From Ignelater luminosus (lineage: Eukaryota; Arthropoda; Insecta; Coleoptera; Elateridae): 64,000 nt of DNA. Below the pieces are notes generated by a model. That model was not told the DNA's origin. It did not search any database and saw only the letters and a list, made by a program, of their open reading frames with translations. Within the stretch, counting starts at the first letter, position 1. Every line of letters begins with the position of its first letter. The stretch is taken from contig VTPC01000842.1 of the NCBI GenBank assembly GCA_011009095.1, forward strand, positions 683,424 through 747,423, read 5' to 3'. The translations under genes and the position numbers were made by a program. Positions 45,001-55,131 of the stretch are shown piece after piece.

Positions 45001-47619
45001 TCAAAGACTCATGCGTAATTTTGAGACCAAATTAATAACGACAATATCTTGCTTCAGTTGTTGACAAACATCCTGTATATCAAATTAACCAAAAGAATCA
45101 CCATATGTTTTTAATATTTCTAAAAGAGACTGATGAAACATACACACAATAAATGACTGCATTTGTTTATAACGTAAAAATAAATTTATTTGCAACAATT
45201 TTTCAAAATTACCGTTTTAGAAAGTTACAACTATAACAACATAATATAAATATCTAGCACACACCCTTGAAGTTTCTCCAAAATTAATAAATCACCACAA
45301 ATGAACTACATAAAGAAAAAAGAAAATAAGAAAACGGGTCAACTAAAATTATAAATTAAATAATTATAATTATAAACCGCAGCAAATGATGACATCAGAA
45401 TTATTTATGGCTACCGAGGATATGATGAGGATGCTAGCGGTGTGTGGTGATATTAATGTATTTGTAACATTTAAAGACATCGCTCTATGTATATTATGTG
45501 TTTGAACTATCAACTCCCATCATTTTAATGTATTAAATTTTTATTAATGCATAAGTATCTAAAGTGAGCAATAAATGAGACTTCAAGTGGGGACAGTACT
45601 ACATAAGAGGAAGACAGTGTATAAAAAAAAGACGTTCTTTCCCTTATAAATAAATTGCAGCACGTCTTGCTCCGGAAGTTTAAAATTTTCAAGTATCTAT
45701 TATTAGAGACAATCCTTTATATTAGTCGACACTTTATTCGCCATTAAAAAATTACTTTTCAAGATGTCTCGTGTTTAATGTAATGTAATCAATTTGACAA
45801 AATAAGTTTCAGCAAAATGGAGCGCCACATTCTTAATGTTTACCCTGCTCGTCCTAATATTTATCCAATAAGTAACTAATTAAATAAAGAGAAATTACAA
45901 CAATAAAAAAAACAAACACATGTTGACGGCTTTATTATTAATAATTGTATAAAAAATGTGTTTATTAGAGAACGGAAGCTAAACATTAAAACGTGCCAAG
46001 TTTGTATAACAATAAATAAAAGGTTCGTCAAACTTTCGCACAAAAACATTGAAAATTTTACATCGAGCTTCAGGCTTGTGATTTTATATGTACTGTATAA
46101 AAGTAAACAAATATTGTTGTATATTATGTAGATAAATATTTAATAATATGAATGCATGACCTTAAAACAGTCCCATCTAATTATTAATTATAAACATTCC
46201 CAGAATTGAAATGTATAATCGAGATACACATAAAACCTAAATTTGGAAGAAATTACATATCTGTTTGGAAAATCTAAAATAATAATTATCAGGAAGTCTT
46301 TAATTAAATGAAATTAACGTCTTTATAAACTCGGAAAAAATAAAACCTCAGAAGAACAATGAAGAACAAGAAAAATCTATACAGGGTGTTTCGCCACGAT
46401 GGATAATAAAACGCATCCAATTCTAAACTTTTCCGTATTAAATTCTACTTATCAATTTGATAATGATAAATGCGTAAAGCAAACTTTGTCTATTGCAAAT
46501 AAAAAAACCTCCTAGTTTAATACTTATCAATTTCAAGATTAAGATTACACAATCTAATACATTTATTTTATATACAAGATATATCCAAAAAGCTGTAAAC
46601 AAATTTTTCTCACGACCAAGAAATCTATTCTTCATAAGTGAATTTTTCTACTCGAATTTTAGATTTGCGAGTGGTTATATGCGAATACGCATTGTGTAAG
46701 TTATTCTTGACCGCTCTAGAAAATCGTTCGAAAACAAACGTCAAATTTTACATAACCTATATATTTTTAAATTTAAAAGAAATGATTCGATTTCTGTTTA
46801 AATGTTAAATATGCATTTTAATAACATGCGATCATTAAAATTTAAATTCCCAGGAGGCTATGAAAGAACAAAATCATGTCTTAGCTTATTCTGGAAAATT
46901 ATCTGTCAAATTGACAGTTTGCATTAGAAACAAGGCAAAATCATCAGTTTATAGGTTATGTGTTGGCATGCGTCGTGTCTAAGCTACATCCTACGGAAAA
47001 ATTTCACAGCCTACTGGGAACTTGAATTTTAATGATAGCTTGTTTATGAAGTAAGGAAGACCACTAGAATCAAATCAAGACTGGGAATGTTGGAGAAAGG
47101 TATAATTAATAACTTATAGATCGTGAAAAAGACTTAGAACCTTTTTCTAAAACATTAACACTACAGATATGTCCAGCGTAAATAAAGACAGTCAACCAGA
47201 GAAATTTCGAATTTCAAAAAAACTACCATCTATCAGGGCCGCCGTAAGCGGGCGTGCAAAGCATGCCTCCGAAATACAGCTTCTTGAAAAAACAAAAACA
47301 AATGTTTGACTCTGTTATAGGTCAATTATCCTAACTGTACAGGTCGACCGAAACTTGAAATCTTCTATTTTCCTTTAACCCACGCTTTCTATATTATGGC
47401 AGTCAAGGAGTATACCCATTAGTTGTGTTACTGCATGCATCCTTTTCCTATTCTTCTACCTATGTCTACAAAGAGAAATGAAGTAGGTAAAAGTGTTATA
47501 AAGCTGCTGCCTGCCCACCAAGTATTAATCCAACAAGGTTCGGAAAATTCATACAAACTCGTTCACTAGCTACACTAAAAATTTGCTTTTTTTTTAATTT
47601 TTAAGGTTTCTCAATTATA
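42051..47619. other. Long non-coding AT-rich stretch
   Basis: No coding exon recognised in about 5.5 kb. Short recurring words at possible element borders are TAGAGTTCCTA (42384, 44335) and TACAGGGTGT or its inverse (44034, 44161, 46380). It may be intron or intergenic. Confidence 0.5.
44480..44620. repeat. GGTTAC-rich dispersed repeat, second copy
   Basis: Colinear with about 6680-6780: CAATTCCCAA, GACAAAA, AAACTAGGCCTTCTA, TAACCAAGAAAATGTT, TCGTTTTGGTTA. It is diverged by substitutions. Confidence 0.55.
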
Positions 47620-48409
47620 CAGTGTGATTTATAACACGATGCGAAAAATGAAAATTTGTATTCGGTTTGACATTCTAAACATAAAATACGACATAACTTT
47701 TTTCCGATCGTGCCTCATTTTTGAGATACTGAAGTTCAAAGTTTTAACACCAATCAGAAAATAATAAAGGAAGACAACAAGAAAAGTTTATTTTAAACGG
47801 TAATGGTTAGACTAAAATAAAAAATCATAACTTGCGTTCGAAAAGTCCACCGCCAGCTGCGATGCAAGCGGCAACGAGAACTAGTGAATTATAAACTAGA
47901 TTCTTCATTGTGGATTTCTTCTGCATAAATTAATTGTTTTACATGGCCCATAAATAAAAATCCAGTGGATTTAGATCTGGCGACCTAGCAGGCCAGGGAA
48001 TTGGGCCATGTTTACCAATTCACCTCCCATTAAAATGGTTGTTTAACCATTCCACAACGTTTCTAGCAGCATGCGAGGGTGCACCGTCGTGCTGAAACCA
48101 TATAATGCACCCAAAAATAATATCTGCATGTTTTTCACTACGGTACTGCATTCTTGCCAAGATTTTAATTTTTTGTAATCACGAGCAATGTAGTAACAAC
48201 TGTCAAAACCTATTAAACAATTTATTTTGTTCCCATGCGATTTCCATGGCTTAAATTTTAATGAAAAACAAATTAACTTTGGAAAACTTCTTGCTTAGAT
48301 ATCTCAAAAACAATGCACTATCGGAAAAAAGTTAATTCGTATTTTATGCTTACAACGTCAAACTGAATACGAATTTTCATTTTTTTGCCTGGTGCTATAA
48401 ATCACACTG
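47620..48409 (-). mobile_element. Internally deleted Tc1/mariner element
   Basis: The ends CAGTGTGATTTATAACAC (left) and the inverse of CAGTGTGATTTATAGCAC (right) belong to inverted repeats of about 100 bp. TA flanks them at 47618-47619 and 48410-48411. At 790 bp it is too short for a whole transposase gene, and only the C-terminal part survives on the minus strand. Confidence 0.85.
47935..48115 (-). pseudogene. Tc1/mariner transposase fragment
   Basis: On the minus strand: IWFQHDGAPSHAARNVVEWL, then a TGA stop within the thread, then GPIPWPARSPDLNPLDFYLW. The second and third catalytic aspartates are separated by 36 positions, the same spacing as in the intact mariners of this window although the sequence differs. 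The N-terminal region and the first aspartate are gone. Confidence 0.85.
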
Positions 48410-49111
48410 TATATGTTACCATCAATTTCTTTTTATTCGGCAATGAATTTATTTCTTATAATTCACTTTCAATTTTCTAACTTCTTCTGGACCGCGGTGT
48501 AATGTGTAGTCTTTAACTTCTACTAAAGACGACGGTCATTTCCTAACTAAAACTGTACACTCAAGCACTTAATCCTAAACGGGCCTGTATTCAAAAACTG
48601 AACTATATTAACGCGAGCCTCTTATTATTATTCTTTAGGATGCTACTAAATATCCTGTGTAAAGTTGGTGTTGCGTCGAGCTTTCCACGGGGCGCAAGTG
48701 AACAAAAATCAACTTTTTGCCATTTTCCCGCTTTTTTATTGATTTGTCAATTTTATTTTTTTATTTTAGTTGTTTTTAACGGGTTTGTTAGGTCCTATTT
48801 TCAGTTTTGGGTTATACAAAATTAATGTTCATTAAATTTTCTACAAAAAAGATCAACACATTTTTTTAGTAAGGTTAATATTTTTCGAGTAACAGCCGTT
48901 TGAAGTCTAGAGGTGCTAAGTTCAAACTTGCACGCGGACGCCAAAAAGCCATCCATATTTCTTCAGGAATTCGAAGGGATTTCAAAAGTTTCTGAAACCG
49001 CTAGTGCAGTAAAGTACTTTACAAAAATAACTCAAGAAAAATATATTTTTATTGCAATAAAAAGTTTATTAGAAACGTATTATAACAATAAATTTTGTGT
49101 AGATTACATGA
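48410..49111. other. Non-coding DNA
   Basis: No gene or element recognised. The frames at 48640-48825 and 48913-49146 lack family signals. Confidence 0.5.
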
Positions 49112-49552
49112 ACCGTTCCGTCTTGTTGGGCCTATCGAATTGTTAGATCCCTCGGGCCTGTCGGACTCTTCGACTTTTCGGGGTTCTCGGGCCTGTCAGA
49201 CCGCCCCCGCCGTCGCGTCAGGCCCGTCTAGCCTTTTGCACTTCATGGTTCTTTGGATCTCTCGCGTTCATCGGGTCGTTTGGATCTCGCAGGTCAGTCG
49301 AACCTCTCGGGTTTGTTGAGCCTCTTGCACTTCTCGGCCCTTCGGGCCCATCGGGCGTTTAGATTCTCCGGGTCTGTCGGACTCTGATTTTTCGGGCTCC
49401 TCGGGTTTGCCAGATCGTTCGGACAGTCGGGCCTGTCCTGCCTTTTGCACTTCATGACTCTTCGGGTCTCTGGCGTCCATCGGGCCGTTTGGATCTCGCA
49501 GGTCAGTCGACTCTTTCAGTTTTCAGGCTTCTCGGGTTCCTGTTCCATCAGA
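49112..49552. mobile_element. GG-family repeat element C (reverse orientation, partial)
   Basis: Dense in TCGGGCCTGTCGGAC, CTTCTCGGCCCTTCGGG and CGTTTGGATCTCGCAGGTCA, the reverse-strand wording of the GG family. A unit of about 220 bp is repeated once (GATCTCGCAGGTCAGTCGA at 49283 and 49493). Terminal GTAGAG-type ends are missing, so it is truncated. It may be one element with block D, split by 49553-50104. Confidence 0.65.
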
Positions 49553-50104
49553 TTTGAACGTAGATAAACAACCTCGAGCGAACTGAATCAACGTGCGGTC
49601 GATATTGCGGCAATACCTATCAATACGCTGTGAGAGATCATGCCCAGGCCCGACTCTAAGAATACCTTAACTTCAATAGAAGACATTTGGCAGACGTAGT
49701 GTTCAGCCCTAATGGCTATTCTTGTACTTTTAATTTATATTTAATAAAATATTAAAAAATTAATTCTTCAACAACCGATTACTTTTTAAAATCTTCCTGT
49801 TTCACAAAACGTGAAGTAAATTCAAAGTCGAGCTTTTAGGTTAGAAATCTGATTGCACACGTGAATTGTGTGGTATATAATATTTTATATCCGCTAACAT
49901 TTATTATTATCTCTTTTCCTTTTTATCCTATAAGAGACGTGTAAAACAAAAAATACCAGCAATTCTGAGCACAAAATTCTTTGCGTATGCGCATTAATAG
50001 GAATCCGGCGGAAAGAAATAGATATACGTATCTTTTATTTCACAAATGCGGCTTCACTCAGCGTCGTTTCATTAGCTATATTAACCTTCAATAGAAATAC
50101 GCCT

Positions 50105-50414
50105 CAGACCGTTCGGACCTCCCGAGCCTGTCGGGCCATTCGGGTCGGCTTTTCGGACTTCTCGAGACGTCGGGCCTTTTACATTTCTCGGCCCTTCGGG
50201 TCTCTTGGGTCGTTTGGATCTCTCAGGCCAGTCGGACCTTCCGGGTCATACGGGTCTGTCGAGCCGTTCAGGCCTGTCGGACTTCTCAACCCTTCAGGCT
50301 TCTCTGTCGCACCTACTCAGACCTTCGGGCCGATCAAGTTACCGAATTTTTTTCGGACTGCGTCAAGTTTGTCCCAAGTCGGGCCTGGAAATTTCGGCCC
50401 GTGCAGGACTCTAC
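50105..50414. mobile_element. GG-family repeat element D (reverse orientation)
   Basis: The same wording as block C. The right end GGCCCGTGCAGGACTCTAC (ending 50414) is the conserved family terminus. Just inside it, GTTTGTCCCAAGTCGGGCC is the inverse of the start of element B (GGTCCAACTGGGGACAAAC), showing that the subterminal sequence is conserved between copies. Confidence 0.7.
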
Positions 50415-51224
50415 CTTCTAATGCTAGATCATCTTTTTTGATCATCTGGGATGTTATGTAGGTGTCAATACTTCTACAGAAAATCTTTTGGAAATCAAAA
50501 CATACGAATAAAGGCTATTTTGGATAATTCCTCGAAAGGGTTCTTTCTTTTTTCTAACTGTCGGGGGAGGGGCGTGGTCTTTTTAACACTTAGTTCCCCA
50601 ATTACTGTTAGCAGTAAATGCAGAAACTCTTAGTCATTTACTTCTTGGAAATTATTTGATTTAAGACTACTTTACACGTTTTTTAATTGCGCCTGCATAG
50701 AATTCAAGAAAAGTATCCTTTTTAATCCCTCTAATTTGACAGCAATGACAATTACGAGTACGCGCATATAAAAACGAACACTAACTACCTGCTCGCTGTA
50801 AGAACGTGTACGTTTTGCAAATTCGAATAGTCAAGAATAGGTCCCCGGGAGTAAAACGCAGTTTATATACCTAATTTGCGATACATAATGTGCATTATTT
50901 ATATAGAGGGAATAAAGCAGATTTTCGTTTGTGTATTTTGTGTTTTGTATTTTAAAACTAGACGATATTCAATTATAAATAATATTTTATATAAAACTGA
51001 CAACATTGCGTTTCTAGGAGTTCTGTCATGCAATCCAACCTAAAATCGTTTAAAACCCTAACCATATATGTAAGACCAGTTTAAACTGCAAAGCTAATAT
51101 TAAATTGAGTGAACCCTAATGCAAAAAAAAAACTGTGAACGCATAATACTCTATTAAATAATACGAAATTGTAAATTAAATAAATAATTCGAAAATTTAT
51201 ATTGCCGATCGTGAGAAAAGTATT

Positions 51225-51315
51225 GTGTACACCACGGAACTAAAGTTCGTCAATCCTTCGATTGAAAACTGACAATCTCGAGTTTACTATCTCACTTTAG
51301 TCCCTTGGTGTATAC
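51225..51315. repeat. 91-bp hairpin repeat
   Basis: GTGTACACCACGGAACTAAAG on the left pairs inversely with CTTTAGTCCCTTGGTGTATAC on the right. It is a very short MITE-like or foldback repeat. Confidence 0.65.
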
Positions 51316-52916
51316 ATAGCTATTACCGATGCTTCTCTTATTTATACGCAGTACATATGCATAGGGGGTTAGGCAAAATATTTGGTTCGGCGGTCACTCT
51401 AGGCATCTCCATGATGTAGTGGGAATCTGTAAATGCGTGATGATCGAAGGACAGAGGAATGGTATCGACGGAGGGCAAGTTTTCCGAAAAGTAATGCTAC
51501 AATTTCGAGAACTAATAGAATAGTTATTGTTTATTTGGGAAAACTTTATCAAGTAGCTTGCGGGATCTTCCGATTTAGCAACACCACCATAGTCCATTTT
51601 AAATTATTACATAAAAAAAAAACATTTTAAGGATAATTTTGCCGTAACCTTCAATTATCTCCAAGTAGGTATATATGTTTTGAAATAAAAAACACGAGGA
51701 AGTCTTAATGTCTAAAATTATTGTTAAAAAGTGGAAATAACAACTGTATACCTACAACTTACTTATTTTGTGGAAGAATGAAATTAAGCATCTTCTATGA
51801 CTTACTACAATAAGAAAACAAATTATTTTTTTGCAATGATCATACCTAATAATAACAATTACACATTACGAAATCGTTTTATAATTTGGATCATTCTCTC
51901 TACATATGTTCACTTTCACTTTCATTGTATTTTACTCGTGATGTAGTAGACGGTCATAGAACCTTATATCAAGCTTGTAGTAGGTAGGTAGGTTGGTTGC
52001 GTCGACGGTCGGTCATTGTATGAGGTCACCTGTGACCTGTGAATCATACAACAAATTCTTTTTTTAACGATCCTAAGAATACATAAGAAAGTCGCATTTG
52101 TAAGTCGTATTTGTGATGTATTTACTGTTCTACTTCTATTAATTGAAATCGTTTTCAGTTTTGAATGAACACAAGCATAACTAAACTACTTCTGGTTTAC
52201 ATTTCTTAGAACCAGATAAAATAAAAATAGACTCGAGTAATATTTATAAATGCAGATTAAATAATTAAATCGCAATAAAATACGTGGTATCACCTTCAGG
52301 AAAACCAGTCAAGTATTTTTAAAATAAATGGCTGAAGCTGCATGATTCATTGATGAAAAGCCAGAATTTTATTAAATGAGGTAAGCAAAATTCTTCAATT
52401 ACGAAAGTTCCTTTACGTCAATCATTTACTGTTTCATTTATTTCTGGACGATAAGCAGAAGCAGCATTGTACTGAAATTTTTGTTTTTTTTATTGGTTTT
52501 TCTTTCAATCTTCCAACATTCTACAATGTTATTTCCCACAAAAAATCATTCAGTTCAGAATTTACTGGGAAACGTTAAAGAGCAACTAGGGCTTGTTTGG
52601 ATTGCCTCTCCGAGAAAATGATTACTCTGTTTACTATTTTACGATAGCTTGATATAGCTTGACAAATATTGGAAGGTTGGTTTAATAATAAGTGAAAGGA
52701 AATATCATTTTTTTAGTTTTGAAATTGTAGCGTGTACCGTAATTAAGTGATGCTTTCTAATAGACGGATAATTGACGTAATAGATGGTAGAGTTGGCTCC
52801 AAGGATTTAATCTTATAAAATTATCTGAAAATAATTGTTTGTATATTATCAACAAGTTACCAAATTTCAAGAGTGACCGTGCGTTTTTATATTTTTACCT
52901 ATTTCTAAACAATAAT

Positions 52917-53097
52917 ACGACTCGCATGCAAAGGCGCCCGCAAGATTTTTTCCAAGGGGGGGCAAAATAAAGATTGCCGTCCAATTCCATGTTTGTCGAT
53001 AGCATAAAATATTTTTTTGCGTATACATTTAATTGTTTTTGCAAGCTGGGGGGGGAAATGACCTCTCTTGTCCCCCTCTCCGGGCGCCCTTACTCGC
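52917..53097. repeat. GGGCGCC-ended inverted repeat
   Basis: ACTCGCATGCAAAGGCGCCCG at the left and CGGGCGCCCTTACTCGCATG at the right pair inversely at the GGCGCC core. G-runs (GGGGGGG) follow on both inner sides. It looks like a small MITE of about 180 bp. Confidence 0.6.
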
Positions 53098-53771
53098 ATG
53101 AATTAAAAAAGAAAATTGGTAGTCTCTCTGTATGAGTAAACATTGCAGTTTGGTGCTGCATAATAAAAATATTAATCGTTTACGTAAATGGTAATTACAC
53201 TAATATACTACTTAACAGGAAATTTAAATTAACTACGAGTAAAATTCTTGACTCCATGGTAAAACTCTTTTAATGATGTATAAAACTTAAACTATGCTAT
53301 TTTAAATCTTTCACGGTCGCAAAAGATTCCAAATACCGATGAAATGGTAATCGCGATATTTTACTTTGAGATGGCTGTCGAGAACACCTGGAAATTGTGC
53401 TCCAGTCAGGGAATTCGTGTATGCACAGAATTTGCCCAAAAACAACTGAGCGAGGGGATTGCTCTAGTGAAAGCAAGAAGGCTGAAATGCTGTGGTGTGC
53501 TCACGGTTAATTTTATTAGTTTTGTTGCAAGTTTGCGCCCGATGTGCTGTTCTGCTCGGCCGTCAGTAGGAACTTGAGAAATCGTAGCGCTCCTATAGCT
53601 CGTTACCAAAAACACCCTTCTTTGTAGACATTCCAACATATCCAGTAACAAGACCTTCATAGCCAGCTTCATCACTCTTCGTTCCTCGTCTTCTATTAAA
53701 TAACTATTTCGCAAATCAAGCTTCGCATAAGGTTCGCGTCGTCGTGCCAATTGTCTTTCGAACTTTCCGCA

Positions 53772-54108
53772 GCTTCGAACCAACAGTACTTAAGACACCA
53801 ACACTATCACGCCCACAGACTCATTACACCAGCCGCCGGTGGATTGCATGTCGTCCAACCAACCAATCACTATCCAACATTGTTTGCTGCGAGTTCGTCT
53901 ACTTATGATTCTCTACCATTCTACCACCCAGCTTCACTCGCTTTCGGCGGCCTTTCCGTATTGAACATAGGCGCATATCAAGCACCGCTGTGACCTCAGT
54001 TCACTCGTCCAGCCTACGGAAGCAGGAGCAGCAACAATCAGTTGAACGCCATCAACTCAGCCAGCCAGCAACAGCAACCACTGCAACAGACCCAAGCAGC
54101 CAGTTTCC
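53772..54108 (+). CDS. Exon-like frame with an internal TGA, unrecognised protein
   Basis: The plus-strand frame is open from 53700 to 53990, meets TGA at 53991-53993, then stays open to TAA at 54111. A good acceptor (CTTTCCGCAG ending 53771) and a donor (CCA|GTAAGC after 54108) could bound an exon. Wording before the stop includes HYHAHRLITPAAGGLHVVQP and YHPASLAFGGLSVLNIGAYQ. After it come FTRPAYGSR and a Gln-rich tail (SQQQQPLQQTQAA). This bias resembles low-complexity parts of regulatory proteins. I do not recognise the family. It could be a pseudogene, an exon read through the TGA, or a sequence error. No ATG start is evident. Confidence 0.35.
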
Positions 54109-54420
54109 AGTAAGCAGCACATTCTCGAAAATCTCGAAACCTCTCCCGAGTCGCAAACCTTCTCTCACAACCCGAGTCTTCGCATTTAAAATAAACACCA
54201 CAAAGAAATCAAATAAAGGGTCAAACAATAAAAGTCAAATAAAAATAAATAAAAGAGCAAAACAAAAGAAATCCTAAAATAAAGGTAAACAAAAGAAAAG
54301 AAAAAACCTTACTATAATTCTTTTGTTGACAAACTAATAAATAATAAAAAAAAATAAATAAAACAAGTAAAATCTTTAAAATAAAAGAATAATTGGGAAC
54401 CATAAAAGCTCCTCTAAACA

Positions 54421-55131
54421 CCTGCACGGGCCGGGTTTTTCAGTTTCTCTCCGGCTGTTCGGCCTTGTTGGGTCTTTTAGGCATGTTGGGTCAAGCTTCT
54501 TGGCCCTGTCGGGCTTGTCAGGCTGTTCGCACTTCTTAGCCCTGTCGGGCTTGTTAGGCTGTTCGCGTTTCTCGACCCTCTCGGGCTTGTTAGGCTGTTC
54601 GCGTTTCTTGACCCTCTCGGACTTGTCAGGCTTTTCGGGTTATTATCTTTCTACTGATCCGAAGTGAACCGAGATTTTTTTCGTACTGAACCGCACCGAA
54701 AGATTGTCGTACTGACTTCGACAGGCGTTATTTTCGTACTGACCCGGACAAGTATTATTTTCATACTGAATCGAAGAGGATTCTCGTACTGCATTGGATC
54801 TAGGACTTTTTGTTACCAAGTCAGGCGGGCGCTATTTTCGTACGGACTGGGACGAACATTAGTTTTATACTGAACTGAAGAGAGGAAGAGTTTCGCACTG
54901 CACCGGGTTGGGTTTCTTGGTCGGGCCTTTGTGCGGCCTGGTCCGAAGCTCAGGTTTAAGTCGAGCCGAATTTCAGTTTAAAAATCTACAGGGTTTTTCG
55001 GGCCTTACGTCGGCAAAATCAGATCGTTCGGTCGTATCAGGCCTCTCCAGCCGGGCGAGCAGTTCGGGCCGTGTGAAGTCTGCTTTCAGTCGCGTCGGGC
55101 CTGAAGATTTTGGCTTGTGCAGGGTTCTAAC
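54421..55131. mobile_element. GG-family repeat element E, both ends present
   Basis: The left end CCTGCACGGGCCGGGTTTTTC matches the inverse of element A's right end. The right end GGCTTGTGCAGGGTTCTAAC matches the inverse of its left end. The interior has CCCTGTCGGGCTTGTTAGGC-type units repeated about every 55 bp (54500-54640), then a second tandem array. At 711 bp without visible insertion this is the best view of an undisturbed family member. Confidence 0.75.
54664..54905. repeat. Tandem TTTTCGTACTGA array inside element E
   Basis: Six or seven degenerate units of about 35-45 bp carry TTTTCGTACTGAACCG-like wording (for example 54680, 54730, 54760, 54835). They are not seen in the other GG elements. 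Confidence 0.7.

Larger units (their letters stand above)
50415..53340. other. Non-coding DNA with two small palindromic repeats
   Basis: No gene recognised. The small frames at 51394-51630 have no family signal. The two repeats are listed separately. Confidence 0.5.

Noticed and set aside
53406..53783. 125-codon minus-strand frame
   Set aside because: No recognisable domain, overlaps the opposite exon-like frame, and the region is generally GC-richer so open frames are expected.
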